NCBI GenBank assembly: GCA_030849075.1
Contig: JASAOO010003244.1
Coordinates: 1-31,783, forward strand
Direction: 5' to 3'
DNA from: Zelonia costaricensis
Taxonomy: Eukaryota; Euglenozoa; Kinetoplastea; Trypanosomatida; Trypanosomatidae
DNA: 31,783 nucleotides
The position numbers and the translations under genes are program-made. Each line of letters starts with the position of its first letter. Position 1 is the stretch's first letter. Positions 19,742-28,704 of the stretch are shown here, one piece after another. The notes under the pieces were generated by a model that saw nothing but the letters and a program-made list of their open reading frames with translations, searched no databases and was not told where the DNA came from.

Positions 19742-21859
19742 ATGGATCGCGCGCAACGCGTCGCGGCTCGCGTCGGCCCCACCTTTGTGGGCGAGGCGCC
19801 GGCCACCACGGCGGAGCTGCCCAAGCCCACCTTCCAGCCTGGCAGCAGCATCTACGAGCTTGACAGCAACGGCCGGCTGCACCGCTTCCACTGCGGCCGC
19901 GTGCTGGGCCGTGGCGGCTTTGCCAAGTGTTACGAGGTCACGGACGAGACCGGCACCTACGCGCTGAAGGCTGTCAACCGCGCGTCGCTCGAGAAGCCCA
20001 AGACGCTGCAGAAGCTGCACAGCGAAATCAGCATCCATCGGCGCATGAAGCACAAGCACGTGGTCGAGTTTCTGCGCACGTTCCGCGACCGCTACTATGT
20101 GTACATGCTGCTGGAGAAGTGCGACAACGGCACGCTGATGGACCTGCTCAAGGTGCGCCGCTTCACCGTGGCGGAGACGCAGTACGTGATGCTGCAGTGT
20201 CTGTCGGCGATGCAGTACATGCACAGCGAGTGCGTCATTCACCGCGACCTGAAGCCCGGCAACATCATGCTGGACAGCGAGCTGAACGTCAAGATTGGCG
20301 ACTTCGGTCTGGCGGCGGAGCTGCAGTACGACGGGGAGCGCAAGCGCACCATTTGCGGCACGCCCAACTACATCGCCCCCGAGATCATCGACCACAAAAG
20401 CCACGGCCACAGCTACGAGGTCGACACGTGGTCGCTCGGCGTCATTCTGTACACGCTGCTCGTCGGCCAGCCGCCGTTCCAGATGGAGGACGTGGAGTCG
20501 ACGTACAAGCGCATTCGGCAGTGCCGCTACGACTTCCCCCCCAGCGTGCCGGAGAACGCGCGCGACTTGATTACGCAGATCCTGCAGAGCAGCCCGGCGC
20601 ACCGGCCCACGCTGATGGACATCCGCCAGCACTCCTTCTTCGCCTCTCCAACGCCGCCGCTGTCGCCGCCGGAGTCGTTCGCGTCGTTTGGCCTGCAGGT
20701 GCCCGGTGCCACGCCCCTGGTGGCGGCAGCGGCGGCCACGACGACGACTACGCGCAGCGGCCGTCGCGGGTCTGTGGTGGACATGCACCACCCGCCGCCA
20801 CCGCCGCCGCCGTTTGGCAAGGACCTCATTGGTGCCCCGGCACAGCGGGAAGTGCTGCGCCCCATCAACACGAACGCCCCGCCGATGCACGGCGTGCCGA
20901 CCTCGCCGCGCCACCACCTCGCCCACCTCAAAGCCCAGGCGGCGGGGATGGCAGCGCCGACACTGCCGGGTCTCGCCGCCCACGTTCGCGCGAGTACACC
21001 GGCCGCGATGGCGGTCTTGTCAGCCCGCCGCCCATCATCGCCGGAGGCGCAAGCGCCGCAGCTCGACCGCGGCCGCGACGACGCCGCAGCCGCGGGCAAC
21101 GCGGATGAGGAAGAGCGGCAGCAGCTGACGGCGCTGCACGACCGCCTGCACCAGACCCTGTGTGGTGACGCCGGGGTCGTCGACGGGGCCGACAGCGACG
21201 CGCCGCCGCCGCCGGTGTGGGTGACGCAGTGTGCCGACTTCTCGTCCAAGTACGGCATGGCGTACCGCCTCAGCACCGGTCAGACGGGTGCCCACTTCAA
21301 CGACTCGACAAAGATTGTGTGGGAGCCGGTGACGGACCGGGTCGAGTACTACGCGCGTGTGAAGGTGGAGATGCCGGCGCGTGACGGCGGCACCGGTCTT
21401 TTCGCCAAGGACGAGCGCCAGGTGTTCAGCATGCACAGCTACCCGTTGGATCTGGAGAAGAAGGTGACGCTGACCAAGTACTTCAAAACGTACCTCGGGC
21501 GCGTGCAGAGTTCGCCGGACAAGGTGCCCGTGGTGGCGTGCTCGCCCTTCCTGCCGCCCGCAGCACCACGCAGCACCGACCCGCACGCGTCTTGCGATTT
21601 TGTTTACGTGAAGCGGTGGCTGCGCGTTGACGGCGCGCTTGTCTTCCGGCTGTCGAACAAGACGGTGCAGGTGTGCTTCGAGGACGGCGCCGAGATCATC
21701 CTGAGCTCGGAGTGGCGGGTCGTGACGTACACGACGCCAGCGGGCCGGCGACGCACGCTGCCGCTGAGCGCCGTCGCGACGGAGTGGGAGGAGGCGGCGG
21801 AGCGGCTGCGCAGCACCAAGACGGTGCTGTACAAGGTCATCCGTGACCACTGCTTGTAG
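19742..21859 (+). CDS. PLK: Polo-like kinase with non-canonical polo boxes
   Basis: Predicted 705-residue Polo-like kinase. In trypanosomes PLK acts on basal body, bilobe and flagellum attachment duplication and on cytokinesis. The kinase domain (about 45-300) is complete: glycine loop GRGGFAK, ATP lysine K76, HRDLKPGN with D169, DFG at D187, T-loop threonine T203 in KRTICGTPNYIAPE, and DTWSLGVILY. A Ser/Pro/Ala/His-rich linker (301-490) leads to polo box 1 (from W493, WVTQCADFSSKYGMAY) and polo box 2 (about 621-700, YVKRWLRVDGALVFRLSNK). Against human Plk1, the three phosphopeptide-binding residues W414, H538 and K540 align by eye with C497, G649 and E651, so classical phosphopeptide docking is probably lost. 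The ATG at 19742 is the first after the acceptor and has a good context (GCCATGG); the frame is open upstream without an ATG. Kinase identity is very secure. Confidence 0.95.
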   Translation: MDRAQRVAARVGPTFVGEAPATTAELPKPTFQPGSSIYELDSNGRLHRFHCGRVLGRGGFAKCYEVTDETGTYALKAVNRASLEKPKTLQKLHSEISIHRRMKHKHVVEFLRTFRDRYYVYMLLEKCDNGTLMDLLKVRRFTVAETQYVMLQCLSAMQYMHSECVIHRDLKPGNIMLDSELNVKIGDFGLAAELQYDGERKRTICGTPNYIAPEIIDHKSHGHSYEVDTWSLGVILYTLLVGQPPFQMEDVESTYKRIRQCRYDFPPSVPENARDLITQILQSSPAHRPTLMDIRQHSFFASPTPPLSPPESFASFGLQVPGATPLVAAAAATTTTTRSGRRGSVVDMHHPPPPPPPFGKDLIGAPAQREVLRPINTNAPPMHGVPTSPRHHLAHLKAQAAGMAAPTLPGLAAHVRASTPAAMAVLSARRPSSPEAQAPQLDRGRDDAAAAGNADEEERQQLTALHDRLHQTLCGDAGVVDGADSDAPPPPVWVTQCADFSSKYGMAYRLSTGQTGAHFNDSTKIVWEPVTDRVEYYARVKVEMPARDGGTGLFAKDERQVFSMHSYPLDLEKKVTLTKYFKTYLGRVQSSPDKVPVVACSPFLPPAAPRSTDPHASCDFVYVKRWLRVDGALVFRLSNKTVQVCFEDGAEIILSSEWRVVTYTTPAGRRRTLPLSAVATEWEEAAERLRSTKTVLYKVIRDHCL

Positions 21860-22130
21860 CAGCGGCTACCGCACTCGCTGCCCGTTTTGTGGTTTGGTAG
21901 AAGTATCCCCCTGTTGACAGCTCGAACGTGAACACTGCGACGAGGTATTACGGACGCGCACGTCAACGCATGGCAAAAGGAAGGCGTGTCAACGTTGCCT
22001 AGTGTTTTTATTGTTTGTTGGTTTCTTTTTTCCCCCAGAACCCACCTAGACCACGCCGGGGCCGTCGAACATGGGGAAGGGGGAGGCCCCGCGACGGCGC
22101 AAGAAGCAGCTCCCCCCTTGTTCGGCCGGC
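21860..22130 (+). other. Spacer after PLK
   Basis: T-rich and C-rich spacer, presumably the PLK 3' untranslated region. An acceptor-like tract of T and C ends in CCCCCAG with the AG at 22037-22038. As no protein gene follows closely, this tract may help place the PLK polyadenylation site, which is coupled to downstream pyrimidine tracts in trypanosomatids. Confidence 0.45.
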
Positions 22131-22162
22131 TCCTCCTTATTTTTCTCTTCTGTTCGTTTCAG
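22131..22162 (+). promoter_or_regulatory. Orphan acceptor-like tract before the tRNA pair
   Basis: One of the best pyrimidine tracts in the window, ending in GTTTCAG with the AG at 22161-22162, yet no clear protein gene follows. It may guide PLK polyadenylation, or mark the 5' end of a short transcript containing the small frame at 22280. Confidence 0.45.
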
Positions 22163-22279
22163 TAGATCACCACGTTAGCCCCGTGTGAAGCGAGCCGAAA
22201 ACGCCCGTCTCTGCCCTTCCCTCCCCCCCCTCAGCCCCTTCCGCCCCTGGACCGCGGCCTCACGAAAACAAAAACAAAA

Positions 22280-22492
22280 ATGGCAACGACAGCAATCACG
22301 ACGAGAACGTGCGCGTGGTGCCGTGAAGCAGCTTCTGCCGCCACGACGCACCGACACACACCGCGACGTCACCCACATTCCGCCCACCCCTTTTGCCCCC
22401 CTCTCCCGTTTTCGCCCCTTCAAAAAAAGTTGGAGAAGTTGGGTATCGATCCCAATACCTACCGCATGCTAAGCGGTCGCTCTACCATCTGA
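22280..22492 (+). CDS. Doubtful 70-residue ORF running antisense into tRNA-Ala
   Basis: ATG at 22280 is in a favourable context (five A before it, G after it) and lies about 118 nt after the orphan acceptor. The predicted 70-residue product is Thr/His/Pro-rich at first, and its last part is translated from the complement of the tRNA-Ala gene. No domain is recognised. It is more likely a chance frame; the acceptor and start context are the only support. Confidence 0.15.
   Translation: MATTAITTRTCAWCREAASAATTHRHTPRRHPHSAHPFCPPLPFSPLQKKLEKLGIDPNTYRMLSGRSTI
22422..22428 (-). terminator. RNA polymerase III terminator of tRNA-Ala
   Basis: Seven A on the + strand read as a run of seven T on the - strand, starting 3 nt beyond the discriminator base of tRNA-Ala. 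This is a standard RNA polymerase III stop signal. Confidence 0.85.
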
Positions 22493-22503
22493 GCTACATC
22501 CCC
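22431..22503 (-). tRNA. tRNA-Ala(AGC): tRNA-Ala (AGC)
   Basis: A 73-nt cloverleaf on the - strand. The acceptor stem starts GGGGATG and pairs with CTTCTCC, with one G-T pair and one T-T mismatch at 6:67; the discriminator is A. The D arm is GCTCAGATGGTAGAGC. The anticodon arm is ACCGC-TTAGCAT-GCGGT with anticodon AGC (complement of 22468-22470). The T arm TTGGG-ATCGATA-CCCAA has A instead of T at position 54, as is usual in eukaryotic tRNA-Ala. A34 would become inosine to read the alanine GCN codons. There is no intron, and CCA is not encoded. It is divergent from tRNA-Asp, 83 nt away. Confidence 0.95.
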
Positions 22504-22586
22504 GACGGCGGCACGCGCCAGCGCCAAAGTGGACTCAGTCAAAGGCAGACGTTTTCTGTTTCCATCCCCGCACAGCTTGTCACCAG

Positions 22587-22658
22587 TTCTCGGTAGTATA
22601 GTGGTTAGTATACCCGCCTGTCACGCGGGTGACCCGGGTTCAATTCCCGGCCGGGAAG
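22587..22658 (+). tRNA. tRNA-Asp(GTC): tRNA-Asp (GTC)
   Basis: A 72-nt cloverleaf. The acceptor stem TTCTCGG pairs with CCGGGAA and the discriminator is G. The D arm contains AGTGGTTAGT. The anticodon arm is CCCGC-CTGTCAC-GCGGG with anticodon GTC at 22620-22622. The T arm is CCGGG-TTCAATT-CCCGG. The B box reads GGTTCAATTCC, one base off the GGTTCGANTCC consensus. There is no intron and CCA is not encoded. It faces away from tRNA-Ala, and together they mark the end of the left gene block. Confidence 0.96.
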
Positions 22659-22659
22659 C

Positions 22660-22665
22660 TTTTTT
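22660..22665 (+). terminator. RNA polymerase III terminator of tRNA-Asp
   Basis: A run of six T begins two bases after the discriminator base of tRNA-Asp, a standard RNA polymerase III terminator. Confidence 0.85.
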
Positions 22666-25600
22666 CGATCGCGGCACCGACCGGCCCCCGCCTGAAAGAC
22701 CGCCCCACGGACACCACAACCCACAACCCGCCACGACGAAACGGGCCGCCCCGGGGGTCGCGAAGCTGCTCGCGCACGCGGCCTCGCCGCCGAAACGCGC
22801 ACCGCAGCCGGCACAACAGTCCACTGAAGACCCCGGCACCCGCCGAGGCGCTGCCAGCGTCGCGCGTCAGGGCGGGCAGTGTGCACCAGCAGCGACAAGG
22901 CCGCGAGGAGGGTGGCATACGCGGCACGGCCCGTTTTTGACGGTGCAATGAGGGGGGGCAGGCCCGGCGCGTGGAGGGCGGCCAAGAGAGAGCTGTGGAT
23001 GGAGCTAGGAGGAGGCTGTGGTCAGATGAGTGAGCAAGGAGGGGAAAGACGTAGGAGAGTAAGAGCAGTCGGTTTAAGCGTTTTCCTGTGGTTCGAAAAG
23101 GTTGGTTAAACCCGCGGAGAGGAAAGTGAGCTGGGAGGAGGGTGGGGGCGTTTTGCGGAGCGGAGGGAAGCGCAAGTGTTGACAGCGCACAGTGGGAAAG
23201 AGGGCACCGCAGTTGAGCAATCCGCAAGCCGCCTCGCACAGTGCCAGCTGAGACTTCGCAAGAGCTCAAAGCACGGCTCACCCTCTGATGGCTCCTTGTT
23301 TTTTCACACGCTTCTACCCCCAGACTTCGCACCCCCCCCCCTGGAGGCATCAACAGCGACACGAAGTGCGTCGATACTGTTGGACAAATCCCGCACTTGG
23401 TGACAGTTTTCACGCATCCATGTCGGGACCGAAGTCACAGGTGAGGAGATGAGCTTCCACAGTCTAGCGCGGTGGCGGCAGACACTGCGTACGGAAAAGG
23501 CATGGAAACGGAAACGAAGAGTGGGTATGTTTGGATACCAACTAGCGAAGCGCCCCCCTTACTCGCACAGACGTCCGAAGTTACTGTCCTAAAAAGCAAC
23601 CAAGCTCAACCACCCCCTCCGCAGCCCACCCTCCACCCGCGCGCTTTCAGAACAAACGAGCGCAGAATGGTATGCGGGCTGGGTTTCTCCCTTCGCAAGG
23701 GCAAAGCTCGAAGGTCTACCGAGGTGGCTTGGATCGCAGCCCGCGTGCCTGCACCTCTCATCTACGAACGCCGCCCCTTGCCCAACGCGGCGGGTCACCT
23801 TCCCCGGGGGGGCGTGAGGCTTGCCCAGCGCGGAATCCCCAGCTGCGCCGCCGCGAAGCATGTGGCAACAGCTCATCGGGTGGCCCGCTTACTTCCGAGT
23901 GAAAGCTGGTAAAGAATGGACCCGCCTGCCCCCGATGACCCCATTGCTACAAGCCGCCCCAACCGAGGCCACGCAGCAAGAACCCAGGTGACGGGCAGGG
24001 GTTCGCTTGCCGAAAACGCGGGGCCCAGCGCTGCTGTTCAGGAGCGGGCGGCATTCTTTCGGCGCCGAAAAGCCTCGGGTGGGGGTCTCGGGGCGGCATT
24101 TCGTTCGCCAGCCAGGCGCAAGCAAGCCCAACGGCAGCCCACCCGCCGCCATAGACTGAGCAGGGTGCTCAAACAGTTCGGGGCCCGCCACGGAACAACC
24201 CCATTCCGAATGGTGGTCACGATGCCGTGCGATGGGCCCGGCGCCCTGTGCAAAACCGGCCAAAGCCCCGCCGAATGCCCCAGAGAACCCGAAAGCCCCC
24301 CACAACACGCACCCACACCCCCGCCCCTTCTCAGAGAGCGGCCCCCCCCCCCTCCCCCCGAGCCGACAGCTGCCCACTGATCCCGCCGCGAGGCCTTCGG
24401 CCTGCAACAAACGGTGCGTTTTTGCTGGGTACAGCACCGGGGCCGGGGCGGGAGGCCGCGGTTGCGCCGGCCGGAGGAGGCCACCGCCGCCCGTGGCGGG
24501 GGGGTATTAGGCCGGAAACACCCCCCCCCCCGGGGGGCTCACGCGGGAAGGGCGGCGCGCCAAACCGCCGCAAATTGCCAGGACGAAAGACACGCGACGC
24601 CCCCTCCACCACCACCATTCCGGGGCGCGGCCCGACACACCGCCCCAACCCGCCCGCCCCCCGCATTGGCGCGCCAGCGACCACATCCAACACCGGAGGT
24701 CGCGCGCGGGGGGCCGAATGTCCCAGGGAAGGGGGCGCGCCCCAACGCCGTCGCCGCGCCCAGGAAACCCGGCCCCCCACCGTCTGGGGGACACGTCCTT
24801 TGGGGATCAGAAGCCACCGCCCCCCGCCCGGTGCGGGTGTCGGACGTCGCGTTTGCACTGGATGCTCCTTGCTTCCGGATAAAAACCCCACCTCGTACAA
24901 AAAAACCCACCACAGTTGTCTGAGCGCCGCGTGGGCGGTTGGGGCTGCAAGCCGCACGGCCCGCTTCCAAGCCCCCCCGCCACTCGAGTACCTGAAAAAA
25001 AGGTGTTGACAATTTCTTAACGCGCAGCCTCGCCCAGGTGCGGCGGCGCAGCGCGGCAGGCGACGACAAAGCCCACGCACCGGACAAAGCAAATCCATCC
25101 GTCTGGTTTGCCCAGCCGCCCGTCCCACAGCGGCACCGGTACCTGCGCCAGGCACCCTACGGCCGCTGGCCGAGAACACGATGCAGGTAATCAAGGGAAT
25201 GCGGCGCGTTAATTTAGCGGGCACCCCTTTTCTCGGAGCAAACGTCTGCGGTTTTGGGGCTGCGCAGCGGCGCCCTCCTTGCCAACGGGGGGGGGGATCC
25301 ATCAGGGAAGGGTGTCCTTTCAGCTTTTTTCTCTTTTTTCTCAATGTGCCGTTTTCGAAGCAAACGTTGTAGCAAAGCGAGTTGCGTGTCTTTGGATCCT
25401 GCACTACTAAACCCCACACCTTGGGTCTCTCCTGGTTCCCCCGTGCAGGAAGCTGGGTCGAGACTCAGCCCCCCGCCCTGGGCGCTAGAAAGAAACCGCA
25501 CTTCAACACAGCGTGGGGACCGGAGCGCAACTTCCGAAAGAGGCGAAGAGCTCGCGAAACGTAGGCACGTTCTTGCTGCGGCTGGCGCGAACGTGGTCAC

Positions 25601-28581
25601 TGCTGGAGGCCGTAAGCGGCGGACGCCAGACCCGACCTCTTCGCCAACACCGTGCGGGGAGCGACCGCCTCGGAGAAACGGCGAAACCCCGACGGCTTCC
25701 CCGCGTTGCGGGCACTGGACACCCCACCACCTGACGCGGTTGGGCTTCGGTGGGGGAAGGAGCCCTAAGCTTCCCCACCAGGGGTGGGTAGTAGACCTGG
25801 AAACCGCGTTGGGGTGGCTCCCGTTTTCCAGGGCCCTTCCGGCTAGCGAAAAGCAAAAGCGAGGCGTCCACCTTCCGTCCCCAGGGGAAGAAGGCACCAT
25901 GCGTCCTCATTGTGGATGTGCTCTGGGCTGTTCTTCCACTTTTGTAGCAGCAGGGTCTCCGGGACAGCAGCCTCTTTACGCCCAGTTCTTCTTCCCAATC
26001 CGCCCCCACCGCCCCCAACCCAGCCAGGGCGATTCCCCTTTGGGAAGGGCTTCGTGCACGCGAATTCTGTACAAACCCTGTGGGTTTGATTTAATCTGTA
26101 CCGGGCTTGTGGTTGGAGACGCGCGGGGGTGCGGTCAGCTGAAGGGATGGTGGCGGTTTCGGGCACTTCCTTTCGGCAAACACCGCTTCAAAGCTGTGCG
26201 TTCCGGCCCCGCCTTCACAGGTTGCGAAAATAAGGTTTTCTTCTCGATTGTGCCTCCCTCGCCACCGCCTGCAAACTGTTCCTGGGACTAGGCTTCTGGG
26301 GGTCTCGCTTCGGCCTGACGGGTGCCCGCCGCCGCAGTGCCGGCCCCGGTTCGAAAAACGAATTCTGACTTCAGGGGCCTTCCGGGGTCTCACTGTATCT
26401 GGAGGGTTGTCGCTGCACTGGTGATGGGCAAGAATCTGCGCCAGAAAGGGGTTGCGAGCGCGCGTTTTGGTCACTCTCGTGGCCGAAGCTCGGGGGAACC
26501 CCGGCTACCGGCCGCCGACCACCCGCGGCACCCGCGCACCAGCGAGGTCGTCCCAGACTCTGAAAAGAAAGAAGATCTACGCTCCGTGGGGGTGACTTGT
26601 GCTTCGGGCGGCGGGCCACCGAGGGAGCAGTGGTTTGAAATGTGTAGCGCGGTGTCCATTGTTATGGGGCACCCCCGGGGGAACTCTGCCCACCCAGGCG
26701 GCACAGAGCAGGTTGCCGGGGGGGGGTTGGCGGGGCGCAGCGCGGTCGCGTTGCCGTTCCTCTCGCCTGAGATTCTGTTTTCAGCTGCGGGCTCGCGAAC
26801 ACAACGTTCTTGAGGGCCGCACGGGGGTATCCGGGTTCAAACCTCCAGACATGACCTCTTCCGCTTGCTTTCTTCTGTGTTTTCTGGCGAGCCCCAAGGT
26901 CCGGCGTCTTCGCGCTTTCATAAATGTGGTGCAGGTGACCGAAACCCACCGGCTCGAAAGTGGTCGGGGGTTTCATCCCCCGTTTGGCGGTCCGTGACGG
27001 AACCAGCTTTTTCCGTGAGGGGAGGGGTGGCGCGAGGTCCTGGCGGCTCAGAGTTTGAAACCCCGTCCAATTTCCCAGTGGCGTGAGGGTGGGAAACGCG
27101 TGTGGGGCTGTGGGGCTGGGATGCGCTGGGGAAGGGGGGGCCTGTTTTCGGTGTGCGGGGGTGGGGGCCGGGCCTTTCGCGGGGTGCGGGTTGGGCGGGG
27201 CGGGTTGTGTGGCTAGTATTCCGCCCCGTGGCGCCACCGGTTGGCTGTTGGAGAATGTGGTGGGTTCGCGTTCTTGCCGTGACGTTGGTGGGGGCTTGTG
27301 GGCCGTGGTGGCGGCGGTGGCGTGGGGGTGTGTGGTCCGCGGGGCCCCGGGGGTGGGTGCCTTGCCACGGGGCCCAAGTTTTTGGCCGCAGGCAGGGGTG
27401 GGCCGGTTTCGGTCGCGGCCGCCCCCGCGCGGCCCCGAAAGGCGCAAGTGCGCAGAAGCGTTTGGGCACGGCTTGGGTGTCGCTATCAGGGGGAACGGCG
27501 CGCCTCTGCGGTTTGGTTCTGGTGTTGTGTGCGCTGGCCCGGCTGGCGTGGCTCAGGGGTGGGGGGCCCGGGCCGCCAAAGTGCCGGACTCCGGGGGGCG
27601 TGGCGAGGGGGGGCCTCCCGGGGAGGTGCTGGGGGAGTTCGCCGTTGCTGAGCCACGAGGCGGGTCGTGTGCGCTGCGGTTCCTGTGGGGGGGGTTGCGG
27701 GTGTTTTGAGTATGCCCCCTCCGGTGGTGACGGTGCGGGGTGACCTCTTTGTGGTCGGGGAAGGCGATTCGCTACCGAGGGGGGGTGCCCTCGGCGCGTA
27801 CTCTGCGCCGGGTAGGCGCGACACCGGGCAAAGTCGAGCGCAAGGGAGGGGGCGCGCGGCTGAAACCCATCATCGAGAAATGTACCGCAGAGTTCGACAC
27901 CTCTCGCTTCGTCTGTTCGTAGTGACGCAAAGTGGACCCGGCAGCTGAAGCGGCGCGCCGTGGCACCTGATGGGGGTTGTGGAAGTCGGTCTGGGGCCCG
28001 GAGCGCCTGCCTCACATTCGGCAAGCAGCTGGTTGTTGCTGCGGCGTCCGTGCTGCGGGGGACGGGCCTCTGTGATTTGCTGCCGCGGTGCTGTCCGTTT
28101 GTTTGTGTTTCTGAGGGACCAGCGTGGCATCGGCAGCCGTCCCTCCCGCTCCCGCACTCGACTACCAGGGCACAGTGGCCCTGTTGAAAACAGGAAGAGT
28201 TCGTCAAGGGACGCAAGTGGAAGACTTCCCAAGCACGCCGTTCTTTCTCCCTCTCTGCGCCTGGGTTGCGCTCGAACTCCTACAAAAGCGAGTGGCAAAA
28301 GTCCACACCAACTCTCACTAAAGAAAAGCTGAATTAGTTGCTGGAGTCATCAAGCTCGGCCAGAGACCCGCAGTAGAACCCGTGCTGATACTCCTGCAGG
28401 GTGCGTCTTCGGTTTCTGCTTAAGCAGAAATAAACGCGTTTTTTGCTACCCTACTATGGCGAGGGTCAGCTGCAGCATGAATAGCGTACTCCAACGCTAG
28501 GCTGTGACCGGAGCGAAGTGAAAAGTCAATCGCCTTTGAGGTTTGCATTTCGCTCTTTGAATGCTCTCTTGCCCATCATCA
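22666..28581. other. 5.9-kb gene-free, base-skewed boundary region
   Basis: No gene I can support on either strand. Long open frames exist (for example - strand 26918-28216 and 24331-25419, + strand 25254-26291), but they are Pro/Arg/Gly-rich, lack domains, and follow from high GC with few stops. The + strand is mainly C/A-rich at about 23.6-25.0 kb (in 24301-24360 I count 38 C to 8 G), with a local G-rich exception near 24.42-24.53 kb. It becomes mainly G/T-rich at about 26.1-27.8 kb (in 27121-27180, 32 G to 12 C and 13 T to 3 A). The switch falls between about 25.3 and 26.1 kb. A short hairpin lies at 25749-25779. The position after tRNA genes and before a new gene block suggests a transcription termination and restart zone; this is inference. 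Confidence 0.6.
27080..27720 (+). promoter_or_regulatory. G/T-rich block, candidate RNA polymerase II start region
   Basis: This 640-bp block is the most G/T-rich part of the window, with many runs of three to seven G and frequent TG steps. GT-rich elements have been reported to drive RNA polymerase II transcription in African trypanosomes. The block points toward the right-hand + strand genes, about 1 kb before the first of them. Assigning promoter function here is inference from composition and place. Confidence 0.35.
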
Positions 28582-28641
28582 CCTTCTCCATCCCTGTCGC
28601 GCTCTTTCGACCTCTCCTGCTCCTCTGACGGACCGTCACAG
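28582..28641 (+). promoter_or_regulatory. Candidate spliced-leader acceptor for the PAM2-motif gene
   Basis: A pyrimidine-rich tract precedes ACAG with the AG at 28640-28641. The resulting 63-nt 5' untranslated region has no ATG before 28705. A second TTTTACAG at 28693-28700 would leave only 4 nt and is less likely. Confidence 0.5.
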
Positions 28642-28704
28642 TCGAAGTAGAGTATCTTACCTCGGTGCACATCACAACAAAGTGCTTTGCACTTTTACAG
28701 CAGA

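Noticed and set aside
22529..22951. Open frame on the + strand that reads through tRNA-Asp
   Set aside because: Part of its product is simply the translated tRNA-Asp gene, a well-known kind of false protein.
23085..23105. B-box-like GGTTCGAAAAGG, with similar sequences at 26346 and 26829
   Set aside because: No cloverleaf or A box can be folded around them, so they are not tRNA genes.
26918..28216. Long - strand open frame (432 codons) and similar frames at 24331-25419 (-) and 25254-26291 (+)
   Set aside because: They are Pro/Arg/Gly-rich, have no recognisable domain or acceptor context, and are expected by chance in GC-rich, strand-skewed DNA.
28319..28550. Short - strand frames with protein-like composition (one ending at the complement of 28333-28335, another from the complement of an ATG near 28544)
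   Set aside because: They are under 50 codons and overlap each other in different frames. The longer one lacks the G/C-ending codon bias; a degraded gene remnant cannot be excluded but is not supported.
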